Shown here: piece by piece, positions 25,775-36,175 of the stretch
Numbering within the stretch: position 1 is the stretch's first letter
Layout of the letters: each line of letters opens with the position of its first letter
DNA from: Chlorops oryzae
Lineage: Eukaryota > Arthropoda > Insecta > Diptera > Chloropidae
Direction: 5' to 3'
DNA length: 64,000 bases
Assembly: GCA_020466095.1 (NCBI GenBank)
Contig: CM035806.1
Coordinates: forward strand, 52,883,812 to 52,947,811
The notes under the pieces: model-generated
Told to the model about the DNA's origin: nothing
Seen by the model: only the letters and a program-made list of their open reading frames with translations
Database searches by the model: none
Position numbers and translations under genes: made by a program

Positions 25775-26142
25775 GTCTTAACCGAACCTAGCTTGCACTT
25801 TATATTTTAAATTTCAAATCTCATTTCTTACCATCGTGGCACCGCATATGAGATGTTAGTTGATATTTATAAGAAAAAGAAATTCCGCATTTACATTTAT
25901 GCACCTGGCAATTCATAATGTGCCGGCGAAAATTGCATTTTGCAATGTTTTTGCCACAGCGAGTACATATTTCACGGTCCATTTTGTTATTAATGAATAA
26001 AAATTTTTTGGGTATTAATTTGTTTTTAAATGATGATGATCGGCAGTTAATTTAATTTAATGGATTTAATGCGTTTTTCAATCTTGTAACGTTATTACGT
26101 AGGTCATAGTATAAAAAACCACACTGCTTCACTGAATTCCTA

Positions 26143-27835
26143 CACCGAAAAAAATCCGTAGGTAATATTGAAGAAATGGGCTGCGTTATTGAAGAAACGG
26201 CAGTAAAAATAGAGCTAACTAAAAAAAAGCAATCAATATGAATAAAGACGATATTCAATATGAAGAAAATCAAATCAGGAAAAAAATTTCGTTATATTGA
26301 AGAAATATCTTCATATCTACGAAATTATTTTAGTCAAATTTCTTCAAGTATATTATCCTGCTCGTTATATTGAAGAAAATTCTTCATATCTACGAAAATA
26401 ATTATTGATATTGAATAAATTTCTTTAATATTACGAACGATTTTCTTCAATATGAAGAAATTTATTGAAATACGCAACCCTGCTTAGTTATATTGAAGAA
26501 ATTTCTTCATATTTATATATTTCAAAATTTCATCATATGTATTAACTGTTGTGAGTCCCGTCTGTCTCACATCTGCTATTTTTTATAGACAAGAAAATCG
26601 TCCAAATATCATACACACAAAACAGTTTATTAACTTTCTCATTGCAAGCAATAATGATTGACTAAATAAAGACTCGTGATAAGAATTAAAAAACAATTTT
26701 ATGTATATATGATTGTGTCGTTAAAAGGACGAAAGTTCTAAAATATTATGAAAGGACTGAAATTTTTCAAAATAATGCAGCATTTTCCCTAAAAATATAC
26801 TTTAAACCAAAATGTCAAGTCAAAGTAAATTACATCGAAATTAATTTTAATATTATTTTTATTTAGTATTGCGTTTCTTATAATGCCTTCAAAGATCAAT
26901 ATTATATATAGATATATATTTTCTGTACTATATTTTACAATTATATTCCAAAATTAAGCATTAAAAAGTTATATATTGTGCTGAGTGTCACCGGATGCAG
27001 TACGAAATATGAGCCTCACTCATATGCAGAAGCGTCTCCCCGTCAATGTGGCACTTTAAAAAATTTGAGTTTATTAAAAGCGGAACACTTCGCAAAATAT
27101 ATATGACTTAATACACACCTATCAGATTTTCCTCGATTTTGAACGCGAGCAATATTTTATTTCAATTTTCAAATTAAACACAATTTCTCTGCTTCCATAA
27201 AAAAACGCGTTTTCACTTCATGGACGAACTTTGACGCTGAATCTTCTGCCTTAAGACTCATCAACCCCAAGAACTTCTTAAAAATGTTCACTTTTTCGTA
27301 ATATTGAAGAAATTCTTCATATCTCAAGAATTACATTAGTCATATTGAAGAAATTTCTTTATTTATACGAAATAAATTCGTTATATTTAATATATAAATT
27401 AATTTTAAGACAATTTCTTCGTCATATTGAAAAAATTTCTTCATATTTACGAATTAATTTCTTTATATTCACGAATACGTTTTGTTATATTAACGAAATT
27501 TCTTCATATCAAAAAACAAATTACGTCATATTGAAGAAATTTCTTCATTTATACGAAAATTCTAAATTTTTAAATGTCCTACGAAAGCTTTTGTCATATG
27601 TAAGAAAATTTCTTCAGTATGAAGAAATGTTTTCGTACCTATGAAGAAATTTTTTTATATTGATTAAACTATTTAAATCATATTGAAGAATTTTTTTTCG
27701 TTCCATTCACAAAATTTCTGCAATATAACAAATATTTTCGTCAGCATGAAGAAAATTCGTTATATTGACTAAAATTCGTATTCAAATATTTACGAAAATT
27801 TTTATTCAATATTACTGCCGATATTTCTTTCAGTG
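26143..27835. mobile_element. 1.7-kb TA-flanked element built of ATTGAAGAAATTTCTTCATAT palindromes
   Basis: The ends CACCGAAAAAAATCCGTAGG and, inverted, CACTGAAAGAAATATCGGCA are flanked by TA (26141-26142, 27836-27837), suggesting a Tc1/mariner-type target. The interior holds more than ten copies of a TATTGAAGAAATTTCTTCATAT-like palindrome at irregular spacing, densest at 26260-26520 and 27300-27790. The middle (26540-27290) lacks them. No transposase is encoded. Confidence 0.75.
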
Positions 27836-27911
27836 TAAGCGCAACTGACAAACTCCATTTTGAAAAGTAGCGCTTCAAAGCTTCAGAAAATAAATATCGA
27901 TATTGAACGAT

Positions 27912-29448
27912 ATATGGGCAATTCCACAGAAATGGATGAGAAGAAAAAAACATTTTTTTCGATTAAAGTTGGAAAAAAATATCAATAATAGTTGAACAGA
28001 TATGTAATCTATACGTTGCTGTCAAATTCATATAGTGCATCCTTTTTTCGCAAGTGGACACGCGTGTTTTGTGAAAAGCTTAAATTATTCGAAGAAAAAT
28101 GTCAAACGTCGAAAATTTTCCCAAGGTCAGCAAATAAAACATGAATATATTTTTCGATATATAACTAAGCCCAATTATGGTTAACAATCAAGAGCTTTAG
28201 ATTAAGCTGGCAAAAGTACGAAAAGTATAATTTTAAGCGACACAGGCAGTGTTGCATTTGGCCGCAAAGTTTGTGTAACATACCAACGCTAAATGCAACA
28301 AAGTTAGTGTCAAAGTAAAGCATGTCGATGAAATAAATGCTCTTTATTTTTTTCTCTAAGTATTCGAAATTGTTCAAAGAATACTGTTAAAAAAATTAAA
28401 TTTGTGGGTTATTTTTAATTTTAAATTGCATTAAAAAGCTGTAACGTACCAACGCTTTCATGATTGTTAGCCTGACAAGGTACCGGTCGCAGTTTCAAAT
28501 GTGCTAAGATCTATGTAACTTGAAAATTAGTTTGTAAATTTTTTATTCGGGCATGTGATTGGATTCCCTTTCCCCAAATTTTGGGGAAAGGGAATTTCGT
28601 TCCTCCAATATTTTGAAGAATGTATGGCAATTTTGAAAGAAATGACATTGTCAAAAACAAAAGAGCGGCTATACGATAAAATTTTCGAATTAAAAAATTT
28701 CGAACATATTTAAATTCCCGAGTATTTATTTCAATTTCCCGGGGAAATGAATTCCCGGGAATCCAATCACACACCTGATTTTTTATATTTGTTTTGGACA
28801 TACACAGTTCTAAAGGATAAACGATCACGCCTCATTTTTTTACTTGATGAGCAGGAGGTACCCTCATTTGATGAAACACCTGGGTGTTTAAACAAATGCA
28901 AAAAGATAGTATTCCAGGCACACAAAGTCTGCCGGGCATAAAAAGCTTCTATACTATTCAGAAGGTTAATTTTATAGATTTAGGGTTAATCTTTTGAAAA
29001 ATTTTTTTTTACTTTGATATCTCTATGACAGTTCGATTTCAAAAATTTTTATGTAACATACCAACGTAACGTACCAACAGGCGTATAATATTTTTTAAAA
29101 TTTATCAACACATATTTCTTGGATTTTTTAATGCAAATCATCGAAAGTAACCTTTTTTACATAATTCATAAAAATTTTGTAAAACTACATTCAGTAGAAG
29201 AGCAGAGTTTTCACAATATCTGCCGCTCTCTCAAAACAGCTAGAAAAATTTGTAACGTACCAACGCCTTTTAATCAGCATTACCAGGATGCCCCATGGAC
29301 TTTTTTCAAAATTAAATATTGTATTTTCTAGAACTCATGCCTATATTTATTTACTGGAAAAGCTCGACACCGTGTTTAAAAAACTTAAGAAGTTATGTGC
29401 CCAAAATTAAAAAAAGTGTAACGTACCAACAAATGGAATTGCCCATAT
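27912..29448. mobile_element. 1.5-kb TIR element with GTAACRTACCAAC repeats
   Basis: The TIR ATATGGGCAATTCCA at 27912 is inverted at 29448. CGAT/ATCG outside extends the symmetry, so the exact end and duplication are uncertain. Six copies of GTAACRTACCAAC lie inside (about 28275, 28441, 29053, 29066, 29254, 29418). A conserved coding scrap (LFWTYTVLKDKRSRLIFLLD) at about 28787-28890 is shared with the copy at 37490-37620. Confidence 0.75.
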
Positions 29449-29506
29449 ATCGGCACGCATCCAAGAGGCCATTTACACGTTCAGTCTGAATTCAGACATA
29501 CCTAAG

Positions 29507-29658
29507 TCCGAAGTCAGACATACCGAAAACATGTTCCGGGAACATTCAGTTCGTAAGCAAGAGACGCAGGAGGCAAAGAGAAGTTTCTTTGCCTCTTGCG
29601 TCTCTTCCCTACGAACTAAATGTTCCGGGAACATGTTTTCGGTATGTCTGACTTCGGA
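29507..29658. repeat. Near-perfect 72-bp-arm hairpin, 8-nt loop
   Basis: The arms at 29507-29578 and 29587-29658 are inverted copies with about five mismatches. They start TCCGAAGTCAGACATACCGA, and the loop is AGAAGTTT. The arms contain the smaller palindrome ATGTTCCGGGAACAT. It may be a fold-back MITE or a small-RNA hairpin precursor. Confidence 0.9.
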
Positions 29659-30085
29659 CATATGTAGGTGTATTTCTTACTAACACACGCTCAAAGTTGA
29701 TACAACCCTGTAGTTCTAAAGGTGTCGATTGGCCATGCTAGAAGTACCTTCCGAACTACTTCGTGCATGGGTACTTACTTGACTGACCCTATGGTAAACG
29801 AACGCCGAACCACCTAGCAGAAAAATTTATGCGGACGAAAGCGACAGAAAGCGTAAACGAAAAAACAAAACTTCGATTATGCTTCTTTCGCTGTTTGTTT
29901 ATGAATTTACAAAACCAATTCTAATGCTAGTACCGCTATTTTTCGTTGCGCTGGCTAAATTTTCGCAGGAATCGAACGCTAACTCATTCGCCGGTTGTCA
30001 AATTTGTCCAAGCATTTGTGTTGAGTGGAAGGAGTTTAAAGTGAATTTCAGTTGTGTTGGCCTATAACGTCAATGGCGTCCAAGG
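29659..30085. other. Spacer, no gene recognised
   Basis: The plus-strand frame at 29879-30067 starts with a hydrophobic stretch (MLLSLFVYEFTKPILMLVPL). It has no homology I can name and no supporting splice context. Confidence 0.35.
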
Positions 30086-30560
30086 CAAAGCTGCATTAAA
30101 AACTCTAAGCAGTTTCTATGGAGTGTTGCTTGGTACGTATTTCAATTTCATCGCAATGACAGTTAGGCATATTTAAATAAATTTTTTAATTGATTGATCG
30201 ATTGATTAAAAAATAATATGCAATTCAGTCAATTCAATTGCAATTCAAACAACTAATTTCAAACGAATTTATTTGGTAACTGAGTTGTTTTAATAAGCAT
30301 AAAATTCATTCATTTAAAACTAATAGAATTTTTTTTTCTTTTGTTGCAGATGCAATTACTTGCATAAAGGGCAACGGATCGGCTGAGGAACAACTGAGAA
30401 AGGCCTTGCAGCTCCAGAAAAAACGCTATTTTAAAAACTCCAGTTCAAAAAAAACAAAAACAAGGACATTAAACTTTAATTTTTATATATTTCAATTTTG
30501 GTCACTGAAGACTTTTTTTAAAATCAATTTTTGCTTATTTTTTACTGGCAAAATAAAATA
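30050..30560 (+). pseudogene. Unidentified two-exon gene fragment
   Basis: An acceptor-like TTTCAG at 30043-30048 leads into a frame reading NVNGVQGKAALKTLSSFYGV. It ends at a donor G|GTACGT (about 30134). A T-rich acceptor ending GCAG (about 30349) resumes in phase with DAITCIKGNGSAEEQLRKAL, then QLQKKRYFK, and runs to a stop near 30556. The junction phase (1/1) and protein-like composition support real coding ancestry. No start codon, promoter or family was recognised, so it may be a partial gene or a transposon gene. Confidence 0.4.
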
Positions 30561-30609
30561 AAATTAAGAAAAATTTAAAAATGAAGTTATTTTACCTTTT
30601 TTTTTTCAT

Positions 30610-30725
30610 ATATCATCTCCTCATGGGTACCCATATCACCACCCCTCTCTTGGGTACTCATATCCCACCTCTTTATGGGGACCCTTTCCACCACCCCCTT
30701 TTATGGGGACCCTTTTCACTGGTTC
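30610..30725 (+). repeat. Short tandem repeat of GGGTACCCATATCACC type, about 4 units
   Basis: Roughly 30-bp units (ATGGGTACCCATATCACCAC, TTGGGTACTCATATCCCACC, ATGGGGACCCTTTCCACCAC) follow one another with drift. GC content is well above the surroundings. Confidence 0.7.
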
Positions 30726-31219
30726 CGGTAAACGATGTGGTGGCGATTGACCCTATTTGCGGACATTTCATACAAAAAAACGAAATGATGAAATGCATTG
30801 CTTAGGGTTGGCAAAGTAAGTAGAGGTGGTCGCTAGTAAGTAGTAATTTCACCAGCTACGCACTAGTGCTCAGTACTACAGGGAACATTTGACGTGTCTA
30901 AACCCTCTAACACAAATACGTTGGCCACTTTTTAATTTCTGACTCGAACAAATTGACGCTCTGATATCTCGCCAACTGCCCATAGATCTTATGGATAACT
31001 GATTGTTTGATAGTTAGTGAACTATTCTAAATTTAATATATGAATAATAACACTGAAAATATATTTCCAAATCCTGGCCGAAAAAAACTCGGTAAGATAT
31101 TGCATTAAAAATCTCAACCTTCTACACGAACAATCCAGATTTCCCTGCAGACTTCCAGATCTCAAATTGAAATAAGCTAAAGTGTTTGCTTAGCTCACAA
31201 TGTTCTAGTTGAAACAGAG
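30726..31219. other. Spacer, no gene seen
   Basis: AT-rich unique-looking DNA without recognisable coding or structural features. Confidence 0.35.
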
Positions 31220-31327
31220 AAACAAAACGGGAGACGCTGGAAGGAAACACATGAGAGTGACAGAGACGAAAGTCATTTAATCTCTGTCACTCTCATGTGT
31301 TTCCTTCCAGCGTCTCCCGTTTTGTTT
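31220..31327. repeat. Perfect 47-bp-arm hairpin, 14-nt loop
   Basis: The arms 31220-31266 and 31281-31327 are exact inverted copies, starting AAACAAAACGGGAGACGCTG. The loop is CGAAAGTCATTTAA. The perfect match implies recent origin or gene conversion between arms. Confidence 0.95.
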
Positions 31328-31502
31328 ATCTGTTATAACCATTAACATGCAGACGTCACATATTCAGATTAATTTCGATTTAGCATGGGAATGTAATCAT
31401 GATTCTAATCTACAGTATTAATTAATTTATCCTTATAAATTTTCATCTAACCCAAATCTAGATATATATGCCGAAGATGGATCGAGAAATATGATTTTGG
31501 AT

Positions 31503-31945
31503 TCGCAGGAGCGACTGTCTAAGTATTGCATAATGCATTACAATCTTGTCTTGGAGCAATATAAAGAATACTTAATCGCGGGGAGAATATAGAAAATAAA
31601 ACAAACTTTCAAGAATTAATTCGCCTTCAATTGGAAATTGAAGAAAATTATAGTATAATTTTAAAAGCGGTCGAAAAATCAAAAGAAATGAAATCATGGC
31701 AAGCAGTGTACGATAACACAATTTGCTATTGCTACATGCGTAAAACCGGGAAAGTTATTGTTTGCGGAAGTCCATTATGTCCACATACTACCTACCACAT
31801 ACAATTTGTCAATATAAACTTAGATGAAGTTCATAAAGATTTTTTGTGCCCATTTTGCTTCACAAATAAATATTGTAAAAAAATAAACATTATTTATGTG
31901 ACATTAACATATTTGAAAAATGATTTTAAAAAATGTCCACTTTAG
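31503..31945 (+). pseudogene. PHD-finger-like gene fragment
   Basis: The frame reads ENKTNFQELIRLQLEIEENY then ICYCYMRKTGKVIVCGSPLC, PHTTYHIQFVNI and DFLCPFC. The C-x-C, C-x4-C, H and C-x2-C spacing is that of a PHD finger of the ING type, but the Cys expected two residues after the His is Phe. A possible upstream exon with QERLSKYCIMHYNLVLEQYK lies at about 31508-31590 behind TTCGCAG. No intact start is visible. PHD fingers occur in chromatin readers and in some transposon proteins; which applies is unclear. Confidence 0.45.
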
Positions 31946-31949
31946 ACTT

Positions 31950-33240
31950 TTACCATGGTCAATAGCCGGTTATACCTATTTGCTTTTTTTGCTAATTCGG
32001 TTAGATTTATGTACTTTATTTGTATATCATTAAATAACTTATTTATTTTAATTTAGGGCTGCTTACAAGCGTAACAACATTTTTCCTTTTGTCTATCGTG
32101 ATCTCGTCTACTGGGAATATATTCTCTCCCCGTAAGCACTAAGCTTTCTACGCATGTATATGCTTATCAAAATTTTTTGGATCTTTTTGTAAGCATTTTT
32201 TCCAAACTTGTTTATCGGGTTTTCAATCCTAGAAGCTGGCATCACTAATCTGCATATAATCTGGACCAGATATGAAAAATAAGGTGTACCTTTTTCGGCC
32301 ATTTTTGACTTCAAAGGTACAATAAATACAATTGCTTCGTTTTAGGTACATTGTGCTTTTCAAACAATTTTTCGGTCACTAAACTAAAAGAATGTGTTTG
32401 TAACAAGTGGTTAATTGCAATATTATTATTATTTTTACTTGCTTTAATACAATTTTTCTGGCAGCTACCCAGTAACGTCAACTTTTTTTTTAAATTTTTA
32501 TTACCATTATTGATATACATATATGATATGAATGTTAAGTTTTTAATACAAAATGTTCTATAAAACCTAAATATGTATGGCTAATGATTTTAGGTACATT
32601 TGTACCCAAAAAAGTACATTTTTTTTATGAAATTAGGTACATTTAGAAATTCTAATTTTTCATCCCTTCTGTGTTGCCACTTGCAAGAAAATTATAAAAG
32701 AAACACGGCGTCGGCTCTGTTTTTTATATAGCTTTAAAAGTTATAATTGAAGCTTTAATAAATGTATTACGATATTTGTTTGCTTAATGCGCACAAATGT
32801 TTTCATTTTGTTCTAAATTGGCATACATTTTTGACTACGGCTACGAATTTTATTGTACATAGAAATTAGTATTTTTACTGAAAGAGTGTGATCAAAAAGT
32901 GATGTGGACAGGGTAGGACTAAAAAACAATTTCTATTTCTCCTCAATATTGAGTTTCCTTGATTATTTTTATGTTTTTCAAGCTTTTCATATCATTTTAT
33001 GAGTTTGGTAGATATTTTATTGTAATGAACTCGAAAATCTCCCAAAATTAAAAATATAAGTGGCAATGCATTTCACCAGAGCAGAGCTAAATATTTCGCT
33101 GCCATGGCATGCTTTTCTTTTCCTCATGCTATATGCCTATGTTGAAGCAGCGTAGCTCTAACACATTGCAGTGCTTGGGAAGAAGAACAGTTAGACCTAC
33201 ACTCCTACATGAACTCCAGTTCTTCACGTTGTCGTAAAAG
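31950..33240. other. Spacer, no gene called
   Basis: AT-rich DNA. Open frames at 32108-32314, 32311-32520 and 32351-32563 overlap on opposite strands and have low complexity. A TAGGTACATTTG-type motif recurs at about 32342, 32591 and 32635. Confidence 0.35.
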
Positions 33241-33252
33241 GGCATACAAAAA

Positions 33253-33776
33253 ATGGCGGAAAAAGAAAAAGGGGCATGTAAGTAAGCAATTCACTTTTAA
33301 TTTTTTATATAATCTAGTATAGCATTTTATGTTTCAAATGTAGAAATGATGAAAGCTGGAATGTAATGAAAGTTTATGATACAATTAAACCATGCTTTGG
33401 CAGTTCCAATTTTGGCGTGCCGATATTATCCGTTGATGCAAACGATAAAAATGCGCGAGAACAAATCAACGATCATTTAAATCTTATTCAAAATTTACCA
33501 AGGCGATATTTTTTTCCGAAATCGTTAGATGAAATCATTAAAGAAATCCTAATTCTTCGCTCTTTTAAAGATTCATCGAACAGCGTAAAAATTGTGTGCC
33601 TTATTTGCAACAAACTTGTTCAACAACCTATGCATCATTATGGAACTCATAACTAAATAATACAAAGAGGTTGCGTTTTTTGCAACCATAACCTCAAAGG
33701 TTGCAATTTGGATTTATATTTTAAACATGTGAAAGAAAAACACCCAGAGCAACTGCTGCATTCAAAATCGAAGTAA
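33253..33776 (+). pseudogene. Zinc-finger-like two-exon gene with an in-frame stop
   Basis: A short first exon, ATGGCGGAAAAAGAAAAAGG at 33253, can end at AA|GTAAGC and join in phase to an acceptor (TGTAG) at about 33342. The second exon reads NDESWNVMKVYDTIKPCFG and continues to IVCLICNKLVQQPMHHYGTHN, a zinc-finger-like unit, then TAA (33654-33656). The same frame continues with IIQRGCVFCNHNLKGCN and YFKHVKEKHPEQ, a second C-x2-C...H-x4-H unit, to a stop at about 33774. A nonsense change between two fingers is the simplest reading. No family assigned. Confidence 0.45.
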
Positions 33777-33779
33777 AAC

Positions 33780-34309
33780 CAAACAAGGTCCTTGCTCTAT
33801 ATTGAGATAAGTTAGCTTAATTTATGTCACGTTTGGAAGGATTTTATATTTTTTGGCGCCGTACGATGCGGCGAACTGTTCGGGTTATGAACTTTTCAAA
33901 AAAATCATTTATTTTTTAATTTGTAATTGCATAGCAGTAGAATCTGAATTCGCGACTGTACTCGTACTCATCGAAGGCAACAATTTTTATTTTTCCACCT
34001 TTTCAATTTTTTGTAATATAATTTCTTAAAATGTTAAGGAAATTTTTTAAGGGTAAGAAACTTGAAGATTTTACAAAACTTTTTCACTGATTTTGAAATG
34101 TTATATGATTTAAAAGGCATTTCTTCGAATCCTAAAAATGAATAATAATATCATACTAATAAACAACAATTTCAAAACAACAAATCGACAATGATGAAGG
34201 AGTAAGAAAAAGACAATGAACTTGTTGAAGGTAATACAACCAACTGTTAGCAATGACTGGCGTGATAAATTGATGAGTTTGAAAATTTTTTGTTTTTTTT
34301 ATAGCGAAT
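33780..34309. other. Spacer, no gene seen
   Basis: AT-rich DNA; nothing recognised apart from a pyrimidine tract leading to the acceptor at 34315. Confidence 0.4.
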
Positions 34310-34315
34310 GTGAAG

Positions 34316-34843
34316 ACCAGACTGATGAGTCCACCCACCGAACTTGAACAGGGTCGTAACAAAGATTACTATCACAATTATTTTCTCCCCGGTAAAAGCT
34401 CCGAATTGAGCGGGCTCTATTGGGATGTGTTTTTGCCATTACAAGGACCGGATAATATTGCACACAGGAGTTTGGTTATTTTTAAATATAATCGGTCGTT
34501 TGTCGAGAATATTACGGAATTCCCGGCAGCCTGCGGTAGCATACTTCAATATGAAAGGAATAAAATTTACCAGAAACCTATGTTTACGGCTCAAGTACTT
34601 TTCCGCTATCCTATCGTGGGCCGTGTGCTTCTTCGTCAAGCCGCTGAGGAGCCCTGGCAGGATACAACTGTAATCTTCGAATATCTCATACATGCAGATG
34701 GCTCAACGCAGAATAATACATTCAATCATGTACTTAGTACTTTTGTTTCAATGGTAAATACTTTCTTGCAGTTTATGCGGGCTGTTATATTTATCAAAAT
34801 TGCTATGCCGATCCGAAAGCAATCAGACAAAATGTGTCAATAA
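34316..34843 (+). CDS. Unidentified exon(s), beta-rich domain
   Basis: A T-rich tract ending ATAG (34315) leads into a long frame reading NVKTRLMSPPTELEQGR, then SGLYWDVFLPLQGPDNIAHR, SLVIFKYNRSFVENITEFPA and TAQVLFRYPIVGRVLLRQAA. Base composition and codon use are clearly coding and less AT-rich than the surroundings. The frame closes at 34841-34843; the last 30 codons look intronic, and a donor near 34728-34752 is possible. The PLQ...LVIFKYNRS pattern faintly recalls TMEM231-type transition-zone proteins, but I cannot establish that. No partner exon was identified on either side, so it may be an exon stranded among transposons. Confidence 0.5.
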   Translation, partial: TRLMSPPTELEQGRNKDYYHNYFLPGKSSELSGLYWDVFLPLQGPDNIAHRSLVIFKYNRSFVENITEFPAACGSILQYERNKIYQKPMFTAQVLFRYPIVGRVLLRQAAEEPWQDTTVIFEYLIHADGSTQNNTFNHVLSTFVSMVNTFLQFMRAVIFIKIAMPIRKQSDKMCQ

Positions 34844-35350
34844 TTTTATTTTTTCGGGAAATGCCCATATGATAACACTGTGTGTAATTTTTTAAGTCAC
34901 GGCAAAATAACCATATACGGACACCACTACGTGATAAAAGACTAAAAACAAAAAGACCCGTGTCTCCCAATTTTCCCCAAAGTCATGCACTTTTTGTTTT
35001 ATGGGCCCCCAAAGATTTGGGGCCTCGGTATCATTTTCATAAAAATGTGATCATTTTCTCAGGCTCATATCTTGTAAACCGTTCAGAATTTTCAGATTTC
35101 AGATTTACTCTCTGAGGCAAAGTTGTAGCTCTTGTCATAAGGAACAAAAATTGCCAACATATAAAATCCAAAAAACTTCACCTTCCAGGTCAAAATCGCA
35201 AAAAACTTAAAAAATTTCGATTTTTTTAAACCTTTTTTCCCGTGTTCAGGTCCATAGGTAGCAAACCGTTCAAAATTCAAGGAAACAATAAACTACAAAA
35301 ATGTACCTAAGATCTCAATAAACAAATTTCTGAAACATATAAACTTCCTA

Positions 35351-36022
35351 CACAGAGAAAAAAATCAACCAGAAAACTGGTTAAATCAAAAGGAAAAACA
35401 TACAAAACGGCTTCAACAAGGAATAAGTATTTTTAATTTTAACAATTCTTCTTGTTGAAAAAATAAAAAATGTTCCTTTTGAATCAACCATATTTCAGGT
35501 TGAATTGAAATGATAATTTTCATATAAACTGGATTTAATTAACTTGTGAACCAACCATTTTGGACATAGTAGTTGAATGACAAGATTTTGTGTGAAAAAT
35601 TCAAAAAAAAACCTATACAAGAAGAATGTCAAAAAAAAATTTATTTAACGTTCAAGCATAATGGCCATAGAGCACTCTGCTGAACATGAACCCAAAAAAT
35701 AGCCATCGGATGGACTGTCATCCGATTTCGTCACTCCGCTTTTGGCCGACTGCTCTCGCAATGCTTAAAAAGTTCTATATGATGAATTCAAAAATGGATC
35801 TTAAATCTTAAATTGTTATAAAACCAACATGAGACATAAGTAGTTGAAATGAAAAGATATGTTATTTAAACATATTTCCAAAAAAATTCAACCTATACAA
35901 GAAGAAATGACTCAAAAAAAAATTTTCTTTTGAAATTTTTGTTCAAAGCTCGAAAATGGCCATAGAGCACTCTGAATGAACAATGCGCCCTTTAAAAAAA
36001 TCATGGTTAAGTTCGCTCACTG
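35351..36022 (-). mobile_element. CACTGAG/TA MITE, copy 2 (nested)
   Basis: It is flanked by TA (35349-35350, 36023-36024) with CACAGAGAAAAAAATCAACC at one end and GTTCGCTCACTG at the other. It matches 44748-45381 in inverted orientation. Confidence 0.8.
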
Positions 36023-36175
36023 TAGAGATGGATTCTTACATCCGTTTATTTAATTTCACTCCGTTTTGGTGATTCTACTCTCAACAATTGAGTTGAGGGA
36101 AAAAAGGTAAAAAAAGATCGAAATTTTTTACAGTATCTTATATGTCTTAGTCTTTTATCACGTAGTGGTGTCCGT

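Larger units (their letters stand above)
21073..25982 (-). pseudogene. Multi-C2H2 zinc-finger gene, interrupted by a 1-nt deletion and a TIR element
   Basis: Exon 1 (25982-25832) begins MDREICTRCGKNIAKCNFRRH and has two zinc-finger-like units. It joins in phase to exon 2 at 25129. Exon 2 encodes a finger (CLPCKKVFKYQTILKQH), a 32-residue repeat array (about 24260-24990), four more C2H2 fingers of the x5-KH type, and about 300 lysine/isoleucine-rich residues of unknown fold, ending TAA at 21073. Two lesions are seen. One repeat unit lost one C of a five-C run at about 24387, shifting the frame. A 1565-bp element (22642-24206) with ATAT duplications splits one finger: CY before it and ICEERYACPDNLKKH after it rejoin as a proper C-x2-C finger in frame. 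A donor CAA|GTGAGG at 21082/21081 would splice in phase to the RNF123-like exon at 20599. The role is unknown; DNA or RNA binding is inferred from the fingers only. Confidence 0.7.
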
